Positions 24,802 through 33,050 of a stretch of 41,623 nucleotides of DNA are shown here, piece after piece. Made by a program: the position numbers and the translations under genes. The DNA comes from Tabrizicola sp. (GTDB taxonomy: Bacteria; Pseudomonadota; Alphaproteobacteria; Rhodobacterales; Rhodobacteraceae), in the NCBI GenBank assembly GCA_012032275.1, contig JAAURK010000005.1, forward strand, positions 1 to 41,623, given 5' to 3'. Each line of letters begins with the position of its first letter. The stretch's first letter is position 1. Below the pieces are notes generated by a model. The model did no database searches, was not told the origin of the DNA, and saw only the letters and a program-made list of their open reading frames with translations.

Positions 24802-25884
24802 TCAGCTTGGCACGACCTTCGTCCCGGCGAGGACCGCAGCCTCCATGAAACGGTCAACGTCTTCCGGGGCGATCTGCACCCGCATCGCGCTTTGAAGAGC
24901 ATCGATACCGAGCAGCCGCAGGTCTTCGTTGAAGTCCCCACGTCGCGGTGACAGCGCGATTGCCTTGATATCGGCTTTGCAGGCTCGGGTGATCAGGCGT
25001 TCCGTCGCCCAGTCGCCGGCCGGATCGTCATCGCGCGCGATGTAAAGACGGCGCAGTCCTGCCGGAAAGTGGATGGCGGCGAGATGGGCTGCCGAAAGGG
25101 CAGCGGCCATCGGCAGGGCGGGCAGGACTAACTTCAGAGACAGCATGGTCTCGATGCCTTCGCCCGCAGCCATGACATCCCGTGCGATGCCGAACCGGAC
25201 GGCGTGCCCGAGAAGGCTGCCCATCGCACGGCGCGGCGAGGCGATGGGTGCCTTGCCGAGACGGGCTTGCGAGAAGCCAGCGGGATCCAGCCAGGTCCGA
25301 TGGGCACCGGTGATCCTGCCATCAAGGTCTGTGACGGCGGCGATCATGGCGGGCCAGCGTTCGACAGCGCGGTTTCGATCAGGCCGGTAGTAGCAGCGCG
25401 GATGGAATCTCAAGTTTTCGGCGTTGCGCAAGTCGTTGATGCCGCGACAGCGCAAGTAGGTCTCGGCAAGGGTGCCTGGGATCGGCTGCGACATCGCGAA
25501 GAGGCGGCGTGCCGCGTCTGGCGATCCGGCCCGCGCCGATGACGGGCGAACCACCGGCTCGTTGATGGGGTCTGACTGTGGCAGGTTGAGAAAGCGCCGC
25601 GCTTCCATGACAACATCAGAGAAATTAGCGAGGCCGCAGCTTTCGCGGATGATGTCGAGCAGGTCGCCGTTCTGACCCGTCGCTGCATCGGTCCATTTGC
25701 CTGCCGCCCCCTTGCCACTCTCGGGGCCTGTCAGGCGTACGAACATCGACCGTCCGGGCGTGCCCTGAACATCGCCAATCATCCAGTAGCGGCCTTCACG
25801 GTGACCGTTCGGGAGAAAGTGGCGGCAGACGGCTTCTGCATTGCGGGCCAGGCCCGCCGTCACCTCTGAAGTGGATTGCCTCAT
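24802..25884 (-). CDS. Toprim-domain protein (DUF7146 primase-like)
   Basis: A 360-residue ICE toprim protein. The N-terminal part has CRHFLPNGHREGRYWMIGDV and SMFVRLTGPESGKGAAGKWTDAATGQNGDLLDII-like blocks; the middle has YLRCRGI and LRFHPRCYYR; the C-terminal toprim domain has the acidic Glu in AAGEGIETMLSL and DxD in LYIARDDDPAGDWA. Probably primes or processes DNA after transfer or during replication, judged from the domain. It follows parB, but a strong terminator lies between them, so it probably has its own promoter. Confidence 0.92.
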   Translation of the reverse strand: MRQSTSEVTAGLARNAEAVCRHFLPNGHREGRYWMIGDVQGTPGRSMFVRLTGPESGKGAAGKWTDAATGQNGDLLDIIRESCGLANFSDVVMEARRFLNLPQSDPINEPVVRPSSARAGSPDAARRLFAMSQPIPGTLAETYLRCRGINDLRNAENLRFHPRCYYRPDRNRAVERWPAMIAAVTDLDGRITGAHRTWLDPAGFSQARLGKAPIASPRRAMGSLLGHAVRFGIARDVMAAGEGIETMLSLKLVLPALPMAAALSAAHLAAIHFPAGLRRLYIARDDDPAGDWATERLITRACKADIKAIALSPRRGDFNEDLRLLGIDALQSAMRVQIAPEDVDRFMEAAVLAGTKVVPS

Positions 25885-25897
25885 GATGCACCTCCAT

Positions 25898-25926
25898 GAA
25901 AAAAGGGCCCACCTTGCAGTGGGCCC
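25898..25926 (-). terminator. Rho-independent terminator of parB
   Basis: On the minus strand: 8-bp GGGCCCAC/GTGGGCCC stem (25905-25926) with a 6-base loop, followed directly by TTTTTT. Ends 18 bases after the parB stop and just before the toprim start. Confidence 0.92.
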
Positions 25927-25943
25927 AGTCGTGGAAGGGCTTG

Positions 25944-28040
25944 TTATTTGGCGGCGACCATTGCGTCGTCCTGTCCCGCGTCTTCAGTGTCGGCGGAACT
26001 GTCGTCCTGGTCCATGACCGGTTCGCCGTCCTTTTCCGCCGATTGCACACCTTCGCTATCGTCACCGTCTTCGACGACGTCGCCGCGCGCCTCGACCGAC
26101 GGCCCCGGTGTGCGCAGGGGCTCGGGCAGCCAGCCGGTTTCAGCAAGCAATTCCTCGGCCTTGGCGACCATCGCGTCCTTTTTGAGAGGTTCGAGGTCGG
26201 CGGCGATCTTGTCGCCTTTCACCGCTGCCACCGCAGCAACAATGCGCGCCTTGGTGACCCGGCCAAGATAGGCGTCGGCGGTCGGCTTCCAGCCCGCTGC
26301 GGCCATGTCGAGACCGATCGCGACGGCAAGCCGGTCGGCATGTCCGATCGCGCGCGGCCTGCGATTGTAGGCCTCCACCGTCGCGTTCGCTGTCAGGGCC
26401 ACGCAATGCGCGAAGAGCGCCTGGCGTGCCTCAGCGTCGAGCGCACCCAGGTGATCCCAGAGCCTTTCGGTATCGTTCGGCAGGTCGCCCGAAAAAGCCT
26501 CGTGGCGCTCGTTCTGGGCCGTAGCGTAGGGCGTTTCGCCCAGTCCCGGTGCCTGCGACCCAAAGTAAACGCATTTCGCCGAAAGCTCGAGGCAGCTGTC
26601 CTGCGCGTGGCTGTAGAACTGGTCAAGCACCAGCGCGTGCAGACAAGCGAGGAAGGCGGTCTCAAAGGACCCGCCAAGCGCCAAGCGAAGCGCGACGGTC
26701 CGATGCGCCGTCAATTCAGTCACGAGCCGGTCGGGGATCGGTTTCAGGCCCTCATCTTCCTCCAGCTCGCCTTCGCGATTGGCCACCAGCGAGCCCCCGC
26801 TTTGCGCGTCAACGCTGCCGGACTTGTCTGCCTCATCGGCCTCGGGTCCGACCGAAGTTTCATCCTCGGGCCGCACGAAGCCCCGCGCGACATGCAGATG
26901 ACCGCTCGGACTTATGCTGACGAAGGCACCGGCGCGGGACACCTCGTCGGCGTTGAAGATCACCGGGCGCTCATCAAGGGCGTCAATGGCGGTCTCGATT
27001 TCGGCCAGGCGTTCGGCGACGTCTTCGGGCAGGTCCGGGGCGTCGCCATGCTCGGCTTCCAACTGATCGAACTCGGCCTGCAGTGCCTGCCGGGTCGCCT
27101 CCTCGTCATCGCTCAGGGGCGCCTGCTCGCCAAAGAGGCGCCGCAGCCCGAAGGTGTGACCATAGGGGAACTCGAGGCCGACCTCGATCCACTTCCAGCC
27201 TTCGGCGCGGACCACCTCGACAGCTTCGTTGAGCGTCTCAGTGACGAGCCGGTCAACAAGACCGACATCCTCCAGCCAACCGCCGTCGTCGCCCTCGAAC
27301 AGATCACGCATGACTGCACCGCCTGCCTCGACATAGGCGTCGATCCCGACGAACCGCGCGCGCTTGTCGGAGGCCCGCACGGCGTCTTCGGTCAGCATGC
27401 GCCGGATCTGGTAAAGCGGCTTGGTATAGGATCCATTGAGCGCCTCCCAGACTTGTTCCTGCCGCGCATGGTCGGGGTTGACCGTGAACGCCATCAGATG
27501 ATCGAGCGTCATTTCGTCGGCGGCATAGGCGTCGAGCAGGGTCTGGCTGACGGCAGCCAGGCGCAACCGCTGCTTGACAACACCCGACGAGACGAAGAAC
27601 GCCGCGGCGATCTCCTCCTCGCCCATGCCCTTCTCGCGCATCGCCTGAAAGGCACGGAACTGGTCAAGAGGATGCAAGGGCGCGCGCTGGACGTTCTCGG
27701 CAAGGCTGTCCTCTTCGGCGAGACCTTCGGTGCGGATCACGCAGGGGATCGGCGCGGTCCTCGCCAGGCGCTTCTGCTTCACGAGGAGTTCGAGCGCGCG
27801 GTATCGCCGCCCACCGGCGGGCACCTCGTACATCCCGGTCTCCGCGCCGTCGGCATCTACGACGGGTCGCACTGTCAGGCTTTGCAGCAGCGTGCGCCGC
27901 GCGATATCGGCGGCCAGTTCCTCAATCGCGACGCCAACCTTGATGCGCCGGACGTTGGACTGCGACAGAACAAGTTTGTCAAAAGGAATGTCGCGCGACA
28001 GGCTGAGCGCGATCTTCGACATGGGTTTCGCTCGGGTCAT
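25944..28040 (-). CDS. parB: ParB/RepB/Spo0J-family partition protein
   Basis: A 698-residue ICE-type ParB starting MTRAKPMSKIALSLSRDIPF (GGAGAAAG upstream); the ORF-track start at 28268 overlaps ardC. The ParB/Srx-like domain has QSNVRRIKVGV, RPVVDADG-, VPAGGRRYRALELL and the LAENVQRAPLHPLDQFRAF motif; an HTH follows (IAAAFFVSSGVVKQRLRLAAVS). The large C-terminal part contains acidic low-complexity stretches and a repeated helical domain, typical of the long ICE ParB. No parA is found anywhere in the window, so its partner is missing or elsewhere. Ends at a strong terminator. Confidence 0.93.
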   Translation of the reverse strand: MTRAKPMSKIALSLSRDIPFDKLVLSQSNVRRIKVGVAIEELAADIARRTLLQSLTVRPVVDADGAETGMYEVPAGGRRYRALELLVKQKRLARTAPIPCVIRTEGLAEEDSLAENVQRAPLHPLDQFRAFQAMREKGMGEEEIAAAFFVSSGVVKQRLRLAAVSQTLLDAYAADEMTLDHLMAFTVNPDHARQEQVWEALNGSYTKPLYQIRRMLTEDAVRASDKRARFVGIDAYVEAGGAVMRDLFEGDDGGWLEDVGLVDRLVTETLNEAVEVVRAEGWKWIEVGLEFPYGHTFGLRRLFGEQAPLSDDEEATRQALQAEFDQLEAEHGDAPDLPEDVAERLAEIETAIDALDERPVIFNADEVSRAGAFVSISPSGHLHVARGFVRPEDETSVGPEADEADKSGSVDAQSGGSLVANREGELEEDEGLKPIPDRLVTELTAHRTVALRLALGGSFETAFLACLHALVLDQFYSHAQDSCLELSAKCVYFGSQAPGLGETPYATAQNERHEAFSGDLPNDTERLWDHLGALDAEARQALFAHCVALTANATVEAYNRRPRAIGHADRLAVAIGLDMAAAGWKPTADAYLGRVTKARIVAAVAAVKGDKIAADLEPLKKDAMVAKAEELLAETGWLPEPLRTPGPSVEARGDVVEDGDDSEGVQSAEKDGEPVMDQDDSSADTEDAGQDDAMVAAK

Positions 28041-28050
28041 CGGCTTTCTC

Positions 28051-28097
28051 CGTGACGGGCGGTCAAGAGCCTCTCTCTCGACCTCCGACCCGTCACG
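28051..28097 (-). promoter_or_regulatory. Hairpin leader of parB
   Basis: Perfect 9-bp inverted repeat CGTGACGGG (28051-28059) / CCCGTCACG (28089-28097) enclosing GCCTCTCTCTCG, 10 bases upstream of the parB start and overlapping the ardC stop. A very similar element precedes ardC. Confidence 0.6.
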
Positions 28098-29064
28098 AAA
28101 CCCCATCCTGGCTCTTTCTCTCTGAGGCCGCCGCGCCAGGAAACATCCCCGCATCGGGCGCGAAACCGAGGAGGTAATCCGCTGCCTTGCTGGCCTGGCT
28201 GGCCGCCCGGATGATGGCGCGATTGTCGGCGCATAGCACTTCCAGCCAAGAGCCGATGTAATCGGCATGCCGCACGGTCGGTACGATGCAGAGCGCGGCG
28301 CAGCAGAAGGCTGCGGTCAACTCGGCGACCAACTCCTCGAAGGCATAGGCCTTTGAACCGAAGGAACCCGACAGGTCGCGACCGAGACGGGAGGAATGAC
28401 CGGTGGCGTGGCCCAACTCGTGCAGGGCTGTCCGGTGCCAGTTGACCGGGTCGAAATAGGCCTGTGGCGGCGGAACCTGGATCTGGTCCTGGATCGGGTC
28501 GTAGCAGGCCAGGTTGCCACCGATGCGGAAATCGATTCCGCTTGCGTCGATGAGTGCGTTGACGGTCGGGTCGACAAGGCCCGGTGGAGCAGGGGGCGCG
28601 GCGGTGGTGATCTCTTCGGGCAGGTTCTCGCATTGCGCCGCGTTGAAGACCGTGAAGCGCTTCAGGAAGGGGATCGCGTGAGGATCATCGCCAGTCTCGC
28701 GGGCGCGCGTTCTTTCGTCGTCAGGGATGAGGCGGTCGGCGTAGACGACGGTTGTGCCGCGCGCGCCCTTTCGGACATGGCCGCCGAGTGAAAGCGCCTG
28801 GCGGAAGGTGAGCCAGCTCTGACTGGGAAAGCCGCTCTCGACAACCGCACCCCATAGGATGAGGATGTTGATCCCCGAATATCTGCGACCGGTGGCTGCG
28901 TTGCTCGGAAGCGCGAGTGGCACCATTGCCGCTACCGTGCCCCAGGGCTGGACCCAAGGCAAGCGCCCGGCCTCCAACTCGCCGATGATCTTGTCGGTGA
29001 CTTCGTCGTAAAGGCTAGGCCGATCCTTGCCGGACCGGGCGCGGGCTTTGGTTCGGGACATCAT
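28093..29064 (-). CDS. ardC: ArdC-type antirestriction protein, ssDNA-binding with zincin domain
   Basis: A 323-residue protein. The N-terminal DUF1738/ArdC ssDNA-binding domain has YDEVTDKIIGELEAGRLPWVQPWG and TGRRYSGINILILW, FPSQSWLTFRQA and VRKGARGTTVVY. The C-terminal zinc-metallopeptidase (MPTase-PolyVal) domain has LHELGHATGH (HExxH) and the third-ligand region AFEELVAELTAAF. ArdC coats incoming single-stranded DNA and protects it from restriction in the recipient. The start is ATG 29064 or 29061. First gene of the minus-strand housekeeping block. Confidence 0.94.
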   Translation of the reverse strand: MMSRTKARARSGKDRPSLYDEVTDKIIGELEAGRLPWVQPWGTVAAMVPLALPSNAATGRRYSGINILILWGAVVESGFPSQSWLTFRQALSLGGHVRKGARGTTVVYADRLIPDDERTRARETGDDPHAIPFLKRFTVFNAAQCENLPEEITTAAPPAPPGLVDPTVNALIDASGIDFRIGGNLACYDPIQDQIQVPPPQAYFDPVNWHRTALHELGHATGHSSRLGRDLSGSFGSKAYAFEELVAELTAAFCCAALCIVPTVRHADYIGSWLEVLCADNRAIIRAASQASKAADYLLGFAPDAGMFPGAAASERKSQDGVS

Positions 29065-29072
29065 GAGACACT

Positions 29073-29118
29073 CCGCGACGGGCGTTGGAGGCCTCTCCTC
29101 CAGCCTTCATCCCGTCAC
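29073..29118 (-). promoter_or_regulatory. Hairpin leader of ardC, related to the parB leader
   Basis: CGCGACGGGCG ... GGAGGCCTCTCCTCC ... CCCGTCAC repeats the plan of the parB leader (GACGGG arm, GCCTCTC core, CCCGTC arm). Two genes sharing such a 5' structure suggests a common regulator or RNA-level control. Confidence 0.55.
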
Positions 29119-29341
29119 AGCGGACCCGCCCACACTCTCCCTCTTAAAAGGGGGCGTTGCGGGGTCTCCCCGCAGAAGGGGTCGGCCGAGACTTAAGGCT
29201 CGGCCGCAGGGGAAGGCTTTCCCCTCCCAGGGCTGAGAAGCCGCAGCTTGAGCGTCTGCCGTCTCGTGTGTTTTGCCTGCGGCAAAAAGGGCGGAGAGCG
29301 GACTTGCGTCGCTGCCGCGTGGCGCTGCAGCAATAATCTAG
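29119..29341. other. Non-coding region with three consecutive hairpins
   Basis: Stems: TGCGGGG/CCCCGCA (29158-29174), CGGCCGAG/CTCGGCCG (29183-29206) and AGGGGAA/TTCCCCT (29208-29225). Together they could form a structured RNA or a strong transcription barrier upstream of ardC. No coding frame is convincing. Confidence 0.5.
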
Positions 29342-29800
29342 AGCAGCCACTCATCCATCGCGGAGAACCGCCGGCCTCAGATCGACCAAGAGGTTGAAGC
29401 CGCCTTTCCCTATCCGAGGCGTCCCGTCGCACCGCAATGGCAGCTGCGTGCGCGCCGTCACCGCATCGAGCAGGTGAATGCCCAGATTGCGGTGGCGCGC
29501 TTGCAGCTGGGTTATTGGGACGGCGATCTCGACCTGCTTGCCGCTGAGCTGCCCCCTCATTTGCGAAAATTGCTCGTCCCGCTGCAGCAAGCACGGATGC
29601 GCGATATCACCCCGCCGCCGCCCCCTCCCGCATCGTTGTCGGGGGAACCGCTGCCCGTCGTTCAGGTCGCAACCGATCAGCCGCCCGAGGCCATGCCAGA
29701 GCCCGCTGCCAAACGGCGAAAAACCCGCAGCCCCGCCCTTGCCGCCTGCGGCGCGGCGTCCACAGGCAATGGAGTAAGCCGTTCCGTCAGCTATTTATAA
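29342..29800 (+). CDS. Hypothetical protein fragment, unknown
   Basis: An open plus-strand frame from 29342 with no ATG until 29474. The central part looks like a real helical protein (RRHRIEQVNAQIAVARLQL, LLAAELPPHLRKLLVPLQQARMRDI), followed by a proline-rich linker and a basic AKRRKTR segment. The last residues run into the AT-rich block, stopping at 29798-29800, ten bases beyond the end of the neighbouring convergent gene. No family recognised. It may be the 3' part of an ICE gene truncated when the AT-rich island inserted, or non-coding. Confidence 0.35.
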   Translation, partial: SSHSSIAENRRPQIDQEVEAAFPYPRRPVAPQWQLRARRHRIEQVNAQIAVARLQLGYWDGDLDLLAAELPPHLRKLLVPLQQARMRDITPPPPPPASLSGEPLPVVQVATDQPPEAMPEPAAKRRKTRSPALAACGAASTGNGVSRSVSYL

Positions 29801-30735
29801 ATAATCTCAATAGCATCCTTAGGTACCCCATGGCGCTCAGCAAAATCTACGAATTCGTCATAGGTCACCTTTTCCTTATCTCTCGATATCTCCATAGTCC
29901 GAGTCATTTCAATCGTTGCGCCCTCAACTATAGCTTTCTTTGATTCAACGAAACGGAAAAGATCATCCGGATTTTCGATCGCAGTTTTTTCAACGTCTGA
30001 AAAAACGCTAGCTACATCATCAATCAGCATACCGATGCCGATAATATTCTTTAGCAAAGCAACACGCTCAAACAGTTTGTTGGCCTTTACCTGTTTTTCA
30101 ATATTCTCTTTAAGATCTTTCTCAATACGAGTTCGCTCAAGTCTAGCAGCTTCAATCCTGCTGTAGAGCTCTGAAAGTACCTGTCTTTCTTCCGCTGCTA
30201 CTAATTTTCCCCGCAGTATTCTGGTAGTCGATTCGAGGGCCGTCACTTTCTCAAAATCTCGCCTTGCGGACAAAAGGTCCTTGTCATTTTGCAGCAGCAT
30301 CGCATCACGAAGAATTGACCTAGTAAACTGTGCCGGTATGTATCCAAACTCGATAGCGTGAACACCTTGCTGAACCCAGACAAAGAACGAATTAGCTGTT
30401 GAGTGCTCAAATCCCGTAGATGTGTTCTCTCTTAAAGCTGTGTCACGCCTAGTAGCTACAATTACCGGATCGCTCCCGACGCCAAGATAGTTCGTTTCAT
30501 AAACTCTGACTTCGCCTGATAGATCGTTTGCCTCGACCTTGAGCTCGAATGCGGCGCCTCCACCAGACCAAATAATCTCGTCACTTAGGGACCCTGACCT
30601 GGCAACCACAGTATTTATCGCCTTATCTAGAGACTCAGCATCAGAAACATGCGTCGCAGATTTTTTCAATAGTTCCGCGACATTACGCGAATACACAGCG
30701 TGATGCAGGTAGTTTTTATCAGATGATCTAGTCAT
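29791..30735 (-). CDS. Unknown protein B of AT-rich two-gene operon, coiled coil
   Basis: 314 residues, no family recognised. Residues ~1-140 look like a globular domain with many beta-prone stretches (IIWSGGGAAFELKVEANDLSG in outline; FFVWVQQGVHAIEFGYIPA). Residues ~170-235 are a strongly charged coiled coil (EERQVLSELYSRIEAARLERTRIEKDLKENI in outline), followed by an apolar segment LLKNIIGIGMLIDDVASVF (~229-247) that could be amphipathic or membrane-inserting. The start overlaps the gene A stop as ATGA, so the two are translated together. GC is about 40-45% by eye against >60% around it, so the pair was acquired from a different source. Possibly a defence or toxin partner; this is inference. 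Confidence 0.72.
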   Translation of the reverse strand: MTRSSDKNYLHHAVYSRNVAELLKKSATHVSDAESLDKAINTVVARSGSLSDEIIWSGGGAAFELKVEANDLSGEVRVYETNYLGVGSDPVIVATRRDTALRENTSTGFEHSTANSFFVWVQQGVHAIEFGYIPAQFTRSILRDAMLLQNDKDLLSARRDFEKVTALESTTRILRGKLVAAEERQVLSELYSRIEAARLERTRIEKDLKENIEKQVKANKLFERVALLKNIIGIGMLIDDVASVFSDVEKTAIENPDDLFRFVESKKAIVEGATIEMTRTMEISRDKEKVTYDEFVDFAERHGVPKDAIEIIYK

Positions 30736-31904
30736 TCCAGGAAGCCTCTACTATGCCTGAGATTTTGCTGAGCTTTTTTGACGGCTATCATCGCCTTATA
30801 CGCAAAAGCGATTTTACTGCGATATAAATTCATTGCGGCCAACGTAGTTTTGCCCCGGTCTACTTGGGCCTGCAGATGTGTGCCGAGAAGCGCCTTCAGT
30901 CGAGTTTCGTCATCGAACTTTCTGAGATCATCAAAAGATGCGGAGCTTTGAATCGGCCATGGCCATCCAAAGCATAAGTCATCAGGCGCTGGTCCTGAAT
31001 AGAAGCCATTGCCATCCAATGGGAATTTCTCTAGAATTGTCAGTCCTTCTATCATGGTGATAAAATGAATGTCGTGCTCAGAATCGAGTTCTTCGCTGAG
31101 GTAATAGTTGCGCATTGAGGTGAAACCACCAGATATCAGTCCAGCTTTAACCTTTTGAAATGGCAACGCCAGCATTTTCTCGTGTCCGCTGAATTTGCCG
31201 TACACAATACAGACCCAAGCATTGCCTAGCTCCGCACCGCTACCGTCCACTTGAAGACTCTTAAAGTTCAGAGGTCCGAAGAAATGATTGTCTGGCAGTT
31301 CATTAATTGCCTTGTTGTGCAGAGTTATGTTGGCAGTTAAATTGTTGAGTATTGAATCTTTATTTTCGGATAGCGCGCCGTCGATCCATCTGAGATACTT
31401 ATCTATGGAAGATTTCACGACTTCCTCAGGAAATCTTAGTCGGGTCTGCAGCGCAATTTCAAGAGAGGAGGATAGAGTAATAACAAATCCTGCGTGTGGG
31501 CCTCGACCTTCAGGCGAATTTATAAGCGTTCCAATAGTATTCTGAAACCGCGCCAGCATTGACTGCATTTGTATCCGAACTTCAGGATCCTCAAAGATCG
31601 TGTCGTCCGAAATGCTTGCATCCAGCCATACTGCATAGTTCTCAATGTCAGCTGAGATGCTTGATATTAGCTCGTCGCGAAATTGTTCTTGGATCATGCC
31701 TCTTATTTCAGCGCCAAGTAGTATAATTTCTGATCTAATCTCGGCCAAACCAACATGGATTCTCTCAAGTTCCGCTAAGATAAGCCTCTGGTTTTCGAGT
31801 GCTGCGCTTATCATAAATCCCATACTGCCTGAAGGTCCGGCAAAAGCGCTCACCAGATTCAAGCCTTTGTGGATCAATCCTAGTGTCGCAAATGGGTCGC
31901 TCAT
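30732..31904 (-). CDS. Unknown protein A of AT-rich two-gene operon, pore-former-like N-terminus
   Basis: 390 residues, no family recognised. The N-terminus has apolar glycine-rich segments (LGLIHKGLNLVSAFAGPSG, GFMISAALENQRLILAEL), then a long helix LERIHVGLAEIRSEIILLGAEIRGMI. This pattern resembles the helical bundles of alpha-pore-forming toxins or membrane effectors, but I see no diagnostic motif. The middle (~110-200) is helical; 200-330 is mixed with aromatic stretches (FYSGPAPDDLCFGWPWP); the C-terminus is helical and basic. GGAAC precedes ATG 31904. First gene of the coupled pair with protein B. Placement next to the integrase end is typical of cargo and defence genes. Confidence 0.72.
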   Translation of the reverse strand: MSDPFATLGLIHKGLNLVSAFAGPSGSMGFMISAALENQRLILAELERIHVGLAEIRSEIILLGAEIRGMIQEQFRDELISSISADIENYAVWLDASISDDTIFEDPEVRIQMQSMLARFQNTIGTLINSPEGRGPHAGFVITLSSSLEIALQTRLRFPEEVVKSSIDKYLRWIDGALSENKDSILNNLTANITLHNKAINELPDNHFFGPLNFKSLQVDGSGAELGNAWVCIVYGKFSGHEKMLALPFQKVKAGLISGGFTSMRNYYLSEELDSEHDIHFITMIEGLTILEKFPLDGNGFYSGPAPDDLCFGWPWPIQSSASFDDLRKFDDETRLKALLGTHLQAQVDRGKTTLAAMNLYRSKIAFAYKAMIAVKKAQQNLRHSRGFLE

Positions 31905-32168
31905 TGAGGTTCCATTGTTCGGCCAGGGAAATTCTTTTGCTAGTCCAAGTCATTGGGTCGATTATCGGCCAGGTCATGATCCGACATTCCCCAAGTGACA
32001 TGCCGTTTGGCGTGAAGATCGCCTGAATCTGCCTGCTGGACAAGTGTTTTTCGCCCCTAGCGCCTCTGCGGTTGCGCAGGCTGCTGGAACAGGACGGATC
32101 AGACCGCGAAGCCGGCGTGTTGTGTCCGCGCGACGGCGTTTTTCGGCGCGACGGACAACCGCATCATC

Positions 32169-32681
32169 GTGTCGCTCCCTGCAATGGTCACTTTTCGCCA
32201 CTTCCATAATCGGCTGTCAAAAGCGCCATTCAGCGCAAAGATGAACGAGTTGCTCGACCATGAAATGATGACCATGGCATTCGTTGTTGCCTATTCTCGG
32301 ATGATCGAAGGAGGGGATGGGAGCAGCGGTGTTGGCAAGGGTCAAATCCCGGCCCATCTGCGCCAAGTGCATCAGGACATCCTCGACGCAAGAAATCAGC
32401 GATAAGCACACAACGACGGACAACATTCTCTAGCCGGGGCAATGGAAATCGACCCTGTCGAGGGGGAGTTCGAGGTCGGCGCGCGGTTCAGCATGGGATA
32501 CTACTTCCGGGGTGCCAACGAATGGCGCGAGCTCGTCGATCTTCTCGAAGCGTTGCCGTTCGATCGCATCCAGAAGCAGATGGCAAAGCTCAAGCTGAAG
32601 ACCGAGCGTGAGTGGTCCTTCGCCAGCGGTCCTGTCCCCGAGTGGACGAGGCAACGCGAAGATGGGTCCGCCACAGAATGA
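32169..32681 (+). pseudogene. Broken gene with HEPN-like RN-x4-H motif, internal stop
   Basis: One frame continues across a single TAA (32403-32405). Upstream: MVTFRHFHNRLSKAPFSAKMNELLD, MMTMAFVVAYSRMIEGGDGS, PAHLRQVHQDILDARNQR; then the stop; then AHNDGQHSLAGAMEIDPVEGEFEV and RELVDLLEALPFDRIQKQMAKLK. The sequence around the stop, ARNQR-stop-AHND, fits RN-x4-H with tyrosine (TAC/TAT) at the stop; RN-x4-6-H is the catalytic signature of HEPN ribonuclease domains found in toxins and abortive-infection proteins. The start is unclear (GTG 32169 or ATG 32184) and the 5' part may be missing. Family not identified. A substitution to stop is a likely inactivation; a base-call error is possible. Confidence 0.6.
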
Positions 32682-33050
32682 GCGGCGACCGATATGTTTC
32701 CTGGTGACCTTCGGCTTTTGCCTGTGTTGCGGTCACCGCAATTGGTACCTGGACGGGATCATTATTGCTTGCAACATGGGGTCAGGATCCCGGCGCCACG
32801 CCGCGCGCCGCCTGGCCGATTTCCACCCTTTCCATTGATTTCGGGATTGGCTGCGCTGCGAGGATCATAGATGGCCGCTTTGGGGCGCGCCGCTTCGCAG
32901 CATGTGGCGATGTCGACCGGCAGCTTTGGGCCGAACATGTCGACGGTCGACGCGCCACGCCGCCAGAACGCTATCGTGACAAAAGAAGCTTGGCCTACTC
33001 ATAACCTTTCTTTGCGTCGACGAACAACCGTGGGCTGCCAACTTGGCATG
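32682..33050. other. Gap before the integrase 3' end
   Basis: 370 bases between the convergent HEPN-like pseudogene and the integrase. Short frames exist but none is protein-like. No repeat or terminator stands out. Confidence 0.45.

Noticed and set aside
25896-28055. 719-residue plus-strand ORF
   Set aside because: Antisense shadow of parB; composition is Arg/Gly/Leu-rich and no family is recognisable.
31765-32043. 92-residue minus-strand ORF upstream of protein A
   Set aside because: Overlaps the start of protein A in another frame and has no supporting ribosome site; only its first part lies outside gene A.
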